Source: Paenarthrobacter ilicis
GTDB lineage: Bacteria; Actinomycetota; Actinomycetes; Actinomycetales; Micrococcaceae
NCBI RefSeq assembly: GCF_016907545.1
Contig: NZ_JAFBCD010000001.1
Span: 806,001 to 870,000 of the forward strand
Direction of reading: 5' to 3'
DNA length: 64,000 bases
Shown: positions 23,405 to 31,677 of the stretch, one piece after another
How the letters are laid out: every line of letters begins with the position of its first letter
Position numbering within the stretch: the stretch's first letter is position 1
Notes under the pieces: generated by a model
The model's database searches: none
Seen by the model: only the letters and a program-made list of their open reading frames with translations
What the model was told of the DNA's origin: nothing
Translations under genes and position numbers: made by a program

Positions 23405-24427
23405 CTATTCCACACCGGCCAGGACCGGCACGGCCATACCTGCGTGGTGGCAGGCTGGTGCGGCGGGCGTGGCTGGTGTGGGGATCTGCTCGATGCACCG
23501 TTGGCGCTGGTCCTCGGGAAGTGTGCCAATCAACGGGCACCGGGTCCGGAAGACGCAGCCGCTGGGTGGATTGGCCGGGGAGGGAAGGTCTCCCCGCAGC
23601 CGGATTTTCACCTGTTCGCGTGCGGCCCGGGGATCCGGTAGCGGCACTGCGGACAGCAGGGCTTTGGTGTACGGGTGCAAGGGATCGCTGAACAAAGCGT
23701 CGCGAGGCCCCTGCTCAACGATCTTGCCCAGGTACATCACCGCCACTTCGTGGGAAATGTGCCGGACCACCGAGAGGTCGTGGGCGATGAAGATGTAGGA
23801 AACGCCGGTGTCACGTTGGATCTGCTGCAACAGGTTCACCACCTGTGCTTGCACCGAGACATCCAGGGCGGACACTGGTTCGTCGCACACAATCACCGAA
23901 GGGTTCAGGGAAATCGCCCGGGCTATACCCACGCGCTGACGCTGACCCCCGGAGAACTCATGAGGGAACCGGTTGTAGTGTTCTGGCTTGAGCCCCACCT
24001 GGTCCAGGAGTTCCTTGACCCGGTTCTTGAGCCCACCCGGCGGGTTGATCTTCTGCGCCACCATGGGCGCGGCAATGGCCGTGCCCACCGTCTGACGCGG
24101 ATTCAACGATGCGAAGGGATCCTGGAAAATCATCTGGACTTTGCGACGGAAGTTGTACAGATCCTTGCCCCGGAGTCCGCTGATGTCCTCGCCGTCCACC
24201 AGAATCCTCCCGCCGGTGGGGTCCATGAGGCGGGCCACCATGCGGCCGGTGGTGGACTTACCGCACCCGGACTCACCCACGAGCCCCAAAGTCTGGCCCC
24301 GAGCGAGACTGAACGATACGCCGTCGACCGCTTTGACCGAGCGCTTAGGGGCGCCCGGAAGCATGCCGCCCTTCAGCGGGAAGTGCTTTTGCAGGTTCTC
24401 CACCTGGAGAATTGGCTGATGTTCCAT
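23405..24427 (-). CDS. Peptide/nickel-type ABC transporter ATP-binding protein (DppF/OppF type)
   Basis: A 340-residue ATPase with Walker A GLVGESGCGKSTTGRM, signature FSGGQRQRVGIARA, Walker B SVIVCDEPVSALD and the C-terminal Opp/Dpp extension containing FRTRCPLIG. It energises the importer formed with the two permeases and the lipoprotein encoded upstream in the same operon. It starts 8 nt after the DppD-type gene. Confidence 0.93.
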   Translation of the reverse strand: MEHQPILQVENLQKHFPLKGGMLPGAPKRSVKAVDGVSFSLARGQTLGLVGESGCGKSTTGRMVARLMDPTGGRILVDGEDISGLRGKDLYNFRRKVQMIFQDPFASLNPRQTVGTAIAAPMVAQKINPPGGLKNRVKELLDQVGLKPEHYNRFPHEFSGGQRQRVGIARAISLNPSVIVCDEPVSALDVSVQAQVVNLLQQIQRDTGVSYIFIAHDLSVVRHISHEVAVMYLGKIVEQGPRDALFSDPLHPYTKALLSAVPLPDPRAAREQVKIRLRGDLPSPANPPSGCVFRTRCPLIGTLPEDQRQRCIEQIPTPATPAAPACHHAGMAVPVLAGVE

Positions 24428-24435
24428 GGCGGGTC

Positions 24436-25494
24436 CTAACGCGAATTCCGGATGGTGATGATCTGCGGGCCGCTCAAATGGCAGCGCTTGCCGTGGCCGT
24501 CCTCAAGCCGCAATTCCGGCCGCTGGCTGGTGCAGATGCCGTCGCCGGCGAGTTCGGTGTACTGGCACCGCGCGCTGAAGATGCAGCCCTTCGGGAGGTC
24601 AAGGAGCGACGGCGGCTGGCCGGGTATGGGGTTCAACTGGCTCGAGGCGCTGTTGAGCGTGGGCATCGAGTTGAGCAAGCCCAGGGTATAGGGATGCTGG
24701 GTGTCATAGAAGATTTCGTCCACCGGCCCGGACTCAACGCACTGCCCGCCGTACATGACCAGCACGTTGTCGCACACCTCTGCCACCACACCGAGGTCGT
24801 GGGTGATCAGAATGAGCGCAGAGTTGGTTTCCTCCTGGAGTTCGGACATCAAATCCAGGATCTGGGCCTGAACCGTCACGTCCAGCGCCGTGGTTGGCTC
24901 ATCGGCGATCAACAGTTCAGGCTCGCAGATCAGCGCCATGGCGATCATGGCGCGCTGGCGCATTCCGCCGGAGAAGTGGTGGGGGTACTCGTCGTAGCGC
25001 TGCTCGGGGCTGGGGATACCCACCCTTCCCAGCATGTCGACGGCGGCAGCCCGGGCCTGCTTCTTGCTCGCCTTGTTGTGGACCAGGTACGCCTCGGCAA
25101 TCTGGTGACCCACCGTATAGAAGGGGTGCAGCGCCGAGAGTGGATCCTGAAAGATCATGCCGATGTTGCGGCCACGGAGAGGGCGCATGGCGGACTCGGG
25201 CAAGGTGACCAGGTCCCTGCCCTGGAACATCGCCTGGCCAGTGACCTGAGCCGACGTACCTTTGAGCAGGCCCATCAGCGCTTGGCTGGTCACGGATTTT
25301 CCTGAACCGGACTCGCCCACAATGCCCAGGGTCTGACCCCGTTCCAGTGAGAAGTCCATGCCGTTCACTGCAGAGACAACGCCGTCATCCGTAGGGAACT
25401 TCACGGTGAGGTCGCGGACCTCAAGGAACGGTGCTGTTGCCGTGCTGCCGGCCGTGGCGCTCGCCTTCTTGGTGGTGATATTCAACTGGGTCAT
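24436..25494 (-). CDS. Peptide/nickel-type ABC transporter ATP-binding protein (DppD/OppD type)
   Basis: A 352-residue ATPase. Walker A is [16 protein letters not shown], the signature [16 protein letters not shown], Walker [13 protein letters not shown], and the oligopeptide-family C-terminus has [12 protein letters not shown]. The ATG at 25494 overlaps the permease stop as ATGA, so translation is coupled. A longer open frame upstream lies within the permease gene and is a shadow. Confidence 0.93.
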   Translation of the reverse strand: MTQLNITTKKASATAGSTATAPFLEVRDLTVKFPTDDGVVSAVNGMDFSLERGQTLGIVGESGSGKSVTSQALMGLLKGTSAQVTGQAMFQGRDLVTLPESAMRPLRGRNIGMIFQDPLSALHPFYTVGHQIAEAYLVHNKASKKQARAAAVDMLGRVGIPSPEQRYDEYPHHFSGGMRQRAMIAMALICEPELLIADEPTTALDVTVQAQILDLMSELQEETNSALILITHDLGVVAEVCDNVLVMYGGQCVESGPVDEIFYDTQHPYTLGLLNSMPTLNSASSQLNPIPGQPPSLLDLPKGCIFSARCQYTELAGDGICTSQRPELRLEDGHGKRCHLSGPQIITIRNSR

Positions 25495-26492
25495 TGGAGC
25501 CTCACTCGGGGATCGATAGCGGCGTAGGCGAGGTCCACCACAACGTTCGCCACTATCACGAAGAACGCGGCCAACATGGTGATGGCCATGGTGACGGGGA
25601 GATCGCCGGAAATGGCGGCGTGTACGGCGGTGAAGCCCAGGCCTGGGACGGAGAAGATCTGCTCGGTGAGAACTGCACCGCCCAGCAACAGGCCAATGTC
25701 CATGCCGAGCATGGTCACCACCGGCGTGATGCCGGCTCGCACGCCGTGCTTGAAGGTAACCGTCCGCGGTGCCAGTCCCTTGGCCCGTGCGGTCCTGATG
25801 AAGTCTTCGCCGAAGGTTTCGATCATGTTGGTGCGCGTCACCCGGATGTAGGACGCGCTGAACAGGACTGCCAGGGCGATCCAGGGCAGCAGGTAGTTGG
25901 CCACCCATGCCCCGGGCCCTTGTGGGCCAAAGGGACTGTTGATCTCGTTGGTGGTGAAGGGCAGCAGGTGCAGTTGATTGACGAAGAGCAGGAGCAGGAA
26001 CAGTCCGGTGACCGGAATAGGCAGGGAAACGCCTACTGAGGCAGCACCAACAATGAACTTGTCCGCGGGCGAGCCCTTGCGCAGGGCGGCAAGGAGTCCA
26101 AGCCCTACACCTGTCACAGTCCACAGCACCAGCGCGCCGATGGCCATGGAGAAGGTGTAGGGGAGTGACCGTCCGATGATGTCCGCTACGTTCTCGTTGG
26201 TTTGGAAGGACTTGCCCAGGCACGGCCATTCGCACAGGGTCTGGGCTCCCGGGGCGCCGATCATCCGCGACGAGAAGAGCCCGCGGATGTAATCTGCGTA
26301 CTGGACAAGGAACGGCTGGTCCATGCCCAGCGCAACCCGTGCTTCTGCGACCCGTTCCGGTGTGCATTCCTGTCCGCAGGCGGCCGCGGCAGGATCGGAA
26401 GGACCCAGCTGGAACAAGGTAAAGGTGATGAAACTGACCGCTGCCAGGAGCAGCACCAGTGATCCGGTCCGGCGGAAAATGAAAGTCATCAT
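25491..26492 (-). CDS. Peptide/nickel-type ABC transporter permease (DppB type)
   Basis: A 333-residue membrane protein with an N-terminal transmembrane segment (FIFRRTGSLVLLLAAVSFIT), a long extracytoplasmic loop with Cys residues (CGQEC), and the binding-protein-dependent transport motif near EDFIRTARAKGL. The start is one of two adjacent ATGs at 26492/26489. It lies 11 nt after the binding-protein gene. Confidence 0.92.
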   Translation of the reverse strand: MMTFIFRRTGSLVLLLAAVSFITFTLFQLGPSDPAAAACGQECTPERVAEARVALGMDQPFLVQYADYIRGLFSSRMIGAPGAQTLCEWPCLGKSFQTNENVADIIGRSLPYTFSMAIGALVLWTVTGVGLGLLAALRKGSPADKFIVGAASVGVSLPIPVTGLFLLLLFVNQLHLLPFTTNEINSPFGPQGPGAWVANYLLPWIALAVLFSASYIRVTRTNMIETFGEDFIRTARAKGLAPRTVTFKHGVRAGITPVVTMLGMDIGLLLGGAVLTEQIFSVPGLGFTAVHAAISGDLPVTMAITMLAAFFVIVANVVVDLAYAAIDPRVRLQ

Positions 26493-26503
26493 GATGGTGG
26501 CGG

Positions 26504-28228
26504 CTATTGCTCGACGCCGACGATCGAAAGATCGATACCGCCGAAGAAGTAGCCCACCTGGGCGTTGCGGACGTTGGAGCCCACCACGCTGTTGGTGTGG
26601 CTGCGGATCAGCGGGACGATCGGGTAGGTCTTCAACGCTGAGCCAAAGGCTTCGGACCACTTCTTGCCCAGTTCCTCCGAGGTGCCGTCCGTATTGCGGA
26701 GATCAAACATGGCCTTGGAAACTACGGGATCGAAGTAGCGGGACGTGTTGGAGAAGCCGTAGCTGGTGCCCTCGTTGTTCGGTCCCAGGAGGGGATCGGC
26801 GGACGTGCGGATCGACGCCGGATCGGCACCGCCGCACCAGCCGGAGCGGCCCATGTCCGGCAGCTGCTCGCTGGCCAGGACGGAGTAGTAGTTGGGTGCC
26901 GGGATCGGAACCAGCTCAACCTCGATGCCCAGGGCCTTCAGGTTCTGCTGAACCACGGTGCCGGTGTTCTTGAAGGCATCGCGGTTGTTGGCGTACCCAT
27001 AGGTGAGGGTCTTGGGGTAGTCCCTGCCTTCCAGGAGCTTCTTGGCTTCCTCAAGCTTTGGCTTACCGGTGGGATCAAGTTCCAGTTCGGTCTCCACATA
27101 GCCGCGCATTTTGGCGTTCAGGGGGCTCTGCGTGATTTCGCCGAAGCGGCGTCCACCGTACTGCACCAGGATGGACTGACGGTCCAGGGCCAAGGCGATG
27201 GCCTTGCGGACATCCGGGTCCGTGATCTTCTGGGTGTTCAGGCTCAGGACGTCGTTGCATCCCAAGAGGCCGGAGGCAACGCGGTCCTTTACCTTGGCGT
27301 CGGCCAGCTTGGCTGAGTCCGAGGTCTGGAGTGCGCCATTGGAATCGAGCGTGATGGCGTTGGGGTCAGAGTCGGCGAGCAACTGCTGGCTGATGGTGGC
27401 CTGTGAGGTGGAGAGCGAGAAGCTGAAAGTGTCCGGAAGGGCCGAGCGGTTGGGGTCCGTGGCGGGATCCCAGTGCGGGTTGCGGACCAACTTGAGGGAC
27501 TTGCCGCGGTTGTAGGACTCCACCATGTAAGGGCCCGAGGACACCGGGTGATTGGTGTAATCCAGCTTGGTGTCCTTGGCCTTCGGGACCGGCGCCGTGT
27601 TGGAACGCGATGCCAAGGCCGGGAACTCCGCAAAGGGCTTCTTCAAATGGAACACCACGGTGCGCTCATCGGGCGTTTCAACCGCCTTGAGCGCAGCGGA
27701 AGGATCCTTGTACGGCCCCTTGTACCCGCCGGCGTCGAGCGCCGCATTCAATTCCTGCGGCGCCTGGGTGAAGACATCCTGCGCGAAGGTGCGCTCCACG
27801 CCGTACTTGATATCGGCGGAGGTGATGGGCGTACCGTCTTCGAACTTCACGCCTTCCTTGAGGGTGAACGTCCAGCTGAGTCCGTCATCGGACACCTTGC
27901 CGGTGTCCGTGGCGAGGTCCGGAACCACTGTTGGCGGCTGGCCGGCCGTTTCCTTGGCCATGGTCAACGTGCGGTAGTACAGCTGGCCCACATTGGCGGT
28001 CTGGACGTAGTTGCTGTTTCCCGGATCCAGGGTCTGGAAGTCGGAGGACATGAGGACGTTGATGTTCCCGCCCTTGCCGTTGAAGCCGGACTTGACCACA
28101 ACCGGGGCAAGTTCCGTGACGGACTGGGCCGGGTTGGAGTTGGCGGGCTGGTTCTGTCCGGCCGCGCAGCCTGTGGCGGCCATGGCGATCAACACCGAAA
28201 GTGCCAGAGCTCTTGCAGGGGTTTTCAT
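26504..28228 (-). CDS. Extracellular solute-binding lipoprotein, family 5
   Basis: A 574-residue lipoprotein that captures substrate outside the cell for the ABC importer. The signal peptide ALALSVLIAMAATGC ends in a lipobox Cys at about residue 21. Family-5 features include ATDTGKVSDDGLSWTFTLKEGVKFEDGTP-type sequence and a central LDRQSILVQYGG. Family 5 proteins bind peptides, nickel, sugars or other small compounds; the neighbouring amidohydrolases argue for a nitrogen compound or modified peptide rather than plain peptides (inference). Confidence 0.92.
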   Translation of the reverse strand: MKTPARALALSVLIAMAATGCAAGQNQPANSNPAQSVTELAPVVVKSGFNGKGGNINVLMSSDFQTLDPGNSNYVQTANVGQLYYRTLTMAKETAGQPPTVVPDLATDTGKVSDDGLSWTFTLKEGVKFEDGTPITSADIKYGVERTFAQDVFTQAPQELNAALDAGGYKGPYKDPSAALKAVETPDERTVVFHLKKPFAEFPALASRSNTAPVPKAKDTKLDYTNHPVSSGPYMVESYNRGKSLKLVRNPHWDPATDPNRSALPDTFSFSLSTSQATISQQLLADSDPNAITLDSNGALQTSDSAKLADAKVKDRVASGLLGCNDVLSLNTQKITDPDVRKAIALALDRQSILVQYGGRRFGEITQSPLNAKMRGYVETELELDPTGKPKLEEAKKLLEGRDYPKTLTYGYANNRDAFKNTGTVVQQNLKALGIEVELVPIPAPNYYSVLASEQLPDMGRSGWCGGADPASIRTSADPLLGPNNEGTSYGFSNTSRYFDPVVSKAMFDLRNTDGTSEELGKKWSEAFGSALKTYPIVPLIRSHTNSVVGSNVRNAQVGYFFGGIDLSIVGVEQ

Positions 28229-28285
28229 GATGCTCCTTGTGAGGGGTGGGAGGCGATGCGGGGATGAGGGTTAGTGCGAAATTTG

Positions 28286-29314
28286 CTAGCGGGAGGACTT
28301 GGGGTCCAGGGCATCCCGGACGGCGTCGCCCAGAAGGTTGAAGGCCAGGACGGTGACGATGAGCATGATGCCGGGGACCGCGAGGAACCACGGATCGCTG
28401 AGGTACCAGTTGCCGGATTGGGCGGCGTTGAGCATTTGGCCCCACGACGGTGTGGGGTCCTTGACGCCGACGCCCAGGAAGGACAGGGCGGCTTCGGCCG
28501 AGATGTTGGTGGGGATCAGCATGGTGGCGTACACCAGGACGACTCCCATGACGTTGGGGATGATCTGGCGGAAGAGAATGCTCAGGTGCGAGGCGCCGAA
28601 GGACCGGGCGGCCTCGACGAACTCGCGCTCGCGGAGACTCAGCACCTGGCCACGGACAATGCGGGCGAGGTACGCCCAGCCGAAGAAGCCCAGGATGATC
28701 ACCAGTGAGGCCATGGGAAGGAAGCTGCCTTGGCCCAGCGGCGTATCCCTCAGCCGCGACTGCAGGATGGGTGTCAGCGAGAGCACCAGGAGAAGGTGCG
28801 GGAAGGCCAGGAACAAGTCCATGATGCGGCTGATGATGGCGTCGGTCTTGCCGCCGAAGTAGCCCGCTGCTGCGCCAAGGACCGTTCCGAGGACCACTGA
28901 AACCACCGTGGAGAGCAAGGCGATGGTGAGTGATACTTGTCCGCCGTAGGCAAGCCTGGCGAAGAGGTCACGGCCGAGGCCCGGCTCCACTCCCAACCAG
29001 TGCTGGGCCGATGGATACATATACCCGGGGAGAGGCAGCCCGGGTGTTTGAAAGTCATCCAGAACCTCGGGACTGGTGTTGGACGTGTAGGGGTCGTTGC
29101 CTGACATGGCGCTGAGGACGGGAGCCAGGATGGCGAACAGCAGGATGGCAACCACCACGCACAGGCTGAGGAGGGCGACCTTGCTGCGCCGGATCCTCAT
29201 CCAGGCCGTGGCGAGGAGGGAACGTGCTTCGGCAGGTGCTTTGGCCTCCGGCGACGTTGCCGGAGGAAGTGGGGGACTGCCGGTGCTTGGTTCAACGGAC
29301 TGTATCTGGGTCAA
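28286..29314 (-). CDS. Peptide/nickel-type ABC transporter permease (DppC type)
   Basis: The first gene of the operon. The mature part has the DppC N-terminal domain (TAWMRIRRSKVALLSLCVVV), six or so membrane spans and the permease motif EREFVEAARSFGASHL. The chosen TTG at 29314 gives 342 residues; a CTG at 29335 is also possible, and the long ORF to 29491 runs back through the promoter and is not expected to be translated. The order permease C, binding protein, permease B, ATPases is unusual, since binding protein or permease B normally comes first. Confidence 0.85.
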   Translation of the reverse strand: MTQIQSVEPSTGSPPLPPATSPEAKAPAEARSLLATAWMRIRRSKVALLSLCVVVAILLFAILAPVLSAMSGNDPYTSNTSPEVLDDFQTPGLPLPGYMYPSAQHWLGVEPGLGRDLFARLAYGGQVSLTIALLSTVVSVVLGTVLGAAAGYFGGKTDAIISRIMDLFLAFPHLLLVLSLTPILQSRLRDTPLGQGSFLPMASLVIILGFFGWAYLARIVRGQVLSLREREFVEAARSFGASHLSILFRQIIPNVMGVVLVYATMLIPTNISAEAALSFLGVGVKDPTPSWGQMLNAAQSGNWYLSDPWFLAVPGIMLIVTVLAFNLLGDAVRDALDPKSSR

Positions 29315-29356
29315 CGGTTCTGCTCGTTTCGTGATCAGGAGCTGGCTCCGGAGTTC

Positions 29357-29399
29357 TTGTATACCAAAATAGACTAGAGCAGGATTGATGCGATGTAAA
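29357..29399 (-). promoter_or_regulatory. ABC operon promoter with GntR-type box C
   Basis: On the minus strand, TTTACA (29394-29399), 17 bp, TAGTCT (29371-29376), then after 3 nt TTGGTATACAAG. These hexamers and the box position are the same as at the MFS promoter (20289-20332). Confidence 0.7.
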
Positions 29400-29412
29400 T
29401 CACAAATAATGT
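29385..29412 (+). promoter_or_regulatory. Promoter of the second amidohydrolase gene
   Basis: TTGATG (29385-29390) and TAATGT (29407-29412) with 16-bp spacing, overlapping the divergent ABC promoter. Box D lies immediately downstream. Confidence 0.45.
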
Positions 29413-29415
29413 ACT

Positions 29416-29431
29416 GTTTGGAATACCAGAG
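29416..29431. promoter_or_regulatory. GntR-type box D
   Basis: GTTTGGAATACCAGAG matches the reverse complement of box A at 14 of 16 positions. It sits just after the plus-strand -10, where a repressor would block elongation or open-complex formation. Confidence 0.6.
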
Positions 29432-29474
29432 AGTAATACGAGCTGTCCCTCCCGGACAGGGAACAGGAGTCGCC

Positions 29475-30941
29475 GTGCCTACCAAGGTCACCGCCCGCTA
29501 CGTGCTGGGGCATCAGAACGGCCGCCACGTTCTGCTCGAAAATGCGTGCGTGGTCTACAGCGGCCACACCATCGACTACGTGGGATACGCGTACACCGGG
29601 CCGGTGGACGAGGAAGTCCACGTCGGCGAAGCCCTGCTGATGCCCGGCTTGATCGACCTTGATGCGTTGACGGATATAGATCACCTCATCCTGGACAGTT
29701 GGGCAGGCGCTGAGCAGGCCAAAGGGCACCAATGGTCAGAGGACTACTTCCTGAACCGGCGCGCGGACGTCTTCACAGCCGAAGAACGCCAGCAGATCCG
29801 CGAGTACGCCTTGATACAACTCATACTCCACGGCATCACCACCTATATGCCCATCGCCTCCGAAGTTCACTCGGAGTGGGCTGAGCCTTTCGAAGAACTG
29901 GTGGGCATGGCGGATACCAGCCGACGATTGGGCCTGCGCGGCTACTTGGGCCCCGCCTATAGATCCGGCGTGAACGTCGTGTTGGAGAACGGTGAACGGT
30001 CGGTAATGTTCGACGACGGCAGGGGCCGTGAGGGACTCGCTGACGCATTGCGCTTCATTGACCACGCTGCTGAACTCAACGATCCCCTGGTTCAGGGAGT
30101 CCTGCTCCCGTGCCGGATCGAAACACTGGACATCGAACTGCTCAAGGAGACCGCCGCAGCCTCCGCGGAGCGCGATGTCCTGGTACGCCTCCACTCACTG
30201 CAGGGCCTGGTGGAGCGCGAGCTCATCCTGGACTGGCACGGAGTCACGCCCTTGGAACTCCTGGACCAAGTGGGACTGCTCAACGAACGCCTCCTGATTC
30301 CGCATGCAACCTATACGGACAGGAATCCCGCGGTGTTTGGCGAAGACCGCGGTGACCTGGCCGCATTAGCGGCAAGTGGTGCCAGCATCATCCATTGCCC
30401 CCTGACGTCCATGCGCTACGGAAGCACCTTGGACTCGTTCAATGCTTACAAAGAAGCGGGCATCAACATTTCCCTCGGCACGGATTCGTTCCCGCCGGAC
30501 CTGATCCGCGGCATGGAGGCGGGCGTGCAGCTCGCCAAGATCATGGCCGGGACAAACGACGCCGGTGACGTCGCCGGATACTTCGACGCCGCCACGATCG
30601 GGGGAGCGCATGCCCTGCGACGGCCGGACCTTGGACGGCTCCAACCGGGTGCGCAGGCCGACATGGTGGCTTTCTCGCTGGGAGACATCCGTGACGGAGT
30701 CCATGATGATCCGCTCCGAACCCTCCTGCTCAACGGCACAGCCCGCCAAGCCGTGCTTTCCGTGGTGGCCGGCAGGACCATCATGGCCAACGGAAAGATC
30801 GAGGGAGTGGATCTGGACTCCTGGCGCGCCAAGGGCCAGGAACTCTTTGACAAGATGCGGGGCGCGTACACCGTCCGGGACGGCCGGAACCGCACGGAGG
30901 ATGAGCTGTTTCCTCCCGTGTATGCTCGGGTGGAACGCTGA
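29475..30941 (+). CDS. Amidohydrolase superfamily protein lacking the HxH metal motif (SsnA/AtzC-like)
   Basis: A 488-residue protein of the amidohydrolase superfamily, closest in layout to the SsnA/chlorohydrolase-deaminase branch. The usual first-strand D-x-H-x-H is replaced by DLDAL (residues 61-65, in MPGLIDLDALTDIDH). Later ligand positions look present: VRLHSLQG, IPHATYTDRNP, IIHCPLTSMRYG and SLGTDSFPPD. It may bind one metal in a different way or have another role. The GTG at 29475 has CAGGAG at 5-nt spacing. It is divergent from the ABC operon and followed by the GntR gene. Confidence 0.8.
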   Translation: MPTKVTARYVLGHQNGRHVLLENACVVYSGHTIDYVGYAYTGPVDEEVHVGEALLMPGLIDLDALTDIDHLILDSWAGAEQAKGHQWSEDYFLNRRADVFTAEERQQIREYALIQLILHGITTYMPIASEVHSEWAEPFEELVGMADTSRRLGLRGYLGPAYRSGVNVVLENGERSVMFDDGRGREGLADALRFIDHAAELNDPLVQGVLLPCRIETLDIELLKETAAASAERDVLVRLHSLQGLVERELILDWHGVTPLELLDQVGLLNERLLIPHATYTDRNPAVFGEDRGDLAALAASGASIIHCPLTSMRYGSTLDSFNAYKEAGINISLGTDSFPPDLIRGMEAGVQLAKIMAGTNDAGDVAGYFDAATIGGAHALRRPDLGRLQPGAQADMVAFSLGDIRDGVHDDPLRTLLLNGTARQAVLSVVAGRTIMANGKIEGVDLDSWRAKGQELFDKMRGAYTVRDGRNRTEDELFPPVYARVER

Positions 30942-30975
30942 CCGGCGCCGTCCGGCACATGGGGCGGACACTGGC

Positions 30976-31677
30976 ATGAAGGGAAGTTTGACAGTGGCTG
31001 AGGCGATGCCGGAGAACGGGAATGGCCGCGATGAAGAGGCCCGCGCGGAGAACGTCTACCAACTGGTGCTGGAAGGCATTGTCACGGGCACCTACGCGCA
31101 GGGGATGAGGTTGCGGGAGCGTGAGCTTTCGGAGCTCTACAACGTCTCCCGCATTCCCGTGCGCGAGGCAATCCAGCGCCTGGAGCAGGACGGTTTTGTA
31201 GCCACCTTCCCCCGCCGCGGCGCGGTGGTGCGGCAGCTGACCCTCACGGATGTCAACGAGCTTTTTGACGTGCGCCTTTGCCTGGAGACCTTTGCGGCAC
31301 GCATGGCCGCCACCCGTGTTGCCGAGGGCAGCGACGGCGGACGGCTCGAGGAACTCATGGCTGCCTCCAAGGAAGCAATCGACGACGATCGGACGGAGGA
31401 CGTCGCCTTGATCAGCGCCGAGCTCCACGCCGAAATCGTGCGCCTCTCCGGGAACAGGCTGCTCATTGAATCCGTGAAACCGCTGTTCGGGCGGATGCGC
31501 TGGATATTCGGGCTGGCCCACAACCGCAGCAACGAGCTGCAGCGTGATGAACATACCGAACTCTGCAACGCTATCCTGAAGGGTAAGCCGGAACTGGCCT
31601 ACTCACTGGCGTACTCGCACATCGAGCTGGGCCGCGAACCTGTTCTGGCCGGCCTCGCCCAGACACTGGAACCTTAG
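30976..31677 (+). CDS. GntR-family regulator, FadR/FCD subfamily
   Basis: A 233-residue repressor or activator with an N-terminal winged helix (VTGTYAQGMRLRERELSELYNVSRIPVREAI region, residues about 35-75) and an FCD ligand domain with metal-type residues (SAELHAEIVRLSGN, DEHTELCNAI, YSHIELG). It is the only regulator in the island and the natural candidate to bind the TGGNATACCA boxes, which suit FadR-type proteins. The ATG at 30976 is used; GTG at 30994 with GGGAAG upstream is a good alternative. Its stop overlaps the convergent DUF4032 stop. Confidence 0.9.
   Translation: MKGSLTVAEAMPENGNGRDEEARAENVYQLVLEGIVTGTYAQGMRLRERELSELYNVSRIPVREAIQRLEQDGFVATFPRRGAVVRQLTLTDVNELFDVRLCLETFAARMAATRVAEGSDGGRLEELMAASKEAIDDDRTEDVALISAELHAEIVRLSGNRLLIESVKPLFGRMRWIFGLAHNRSNELQRDEHTELCNAILKGKPELAYSLAYSHIELGREPVLAGLAQTLEP

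Noticed and set aside
25495..26367. N-terminal extension of the DppD-type ATPase ORF
   Set aside because: It is a shadow of the permease gene; the ATGA-overlapping start at 25494 fits the family N-terminus.
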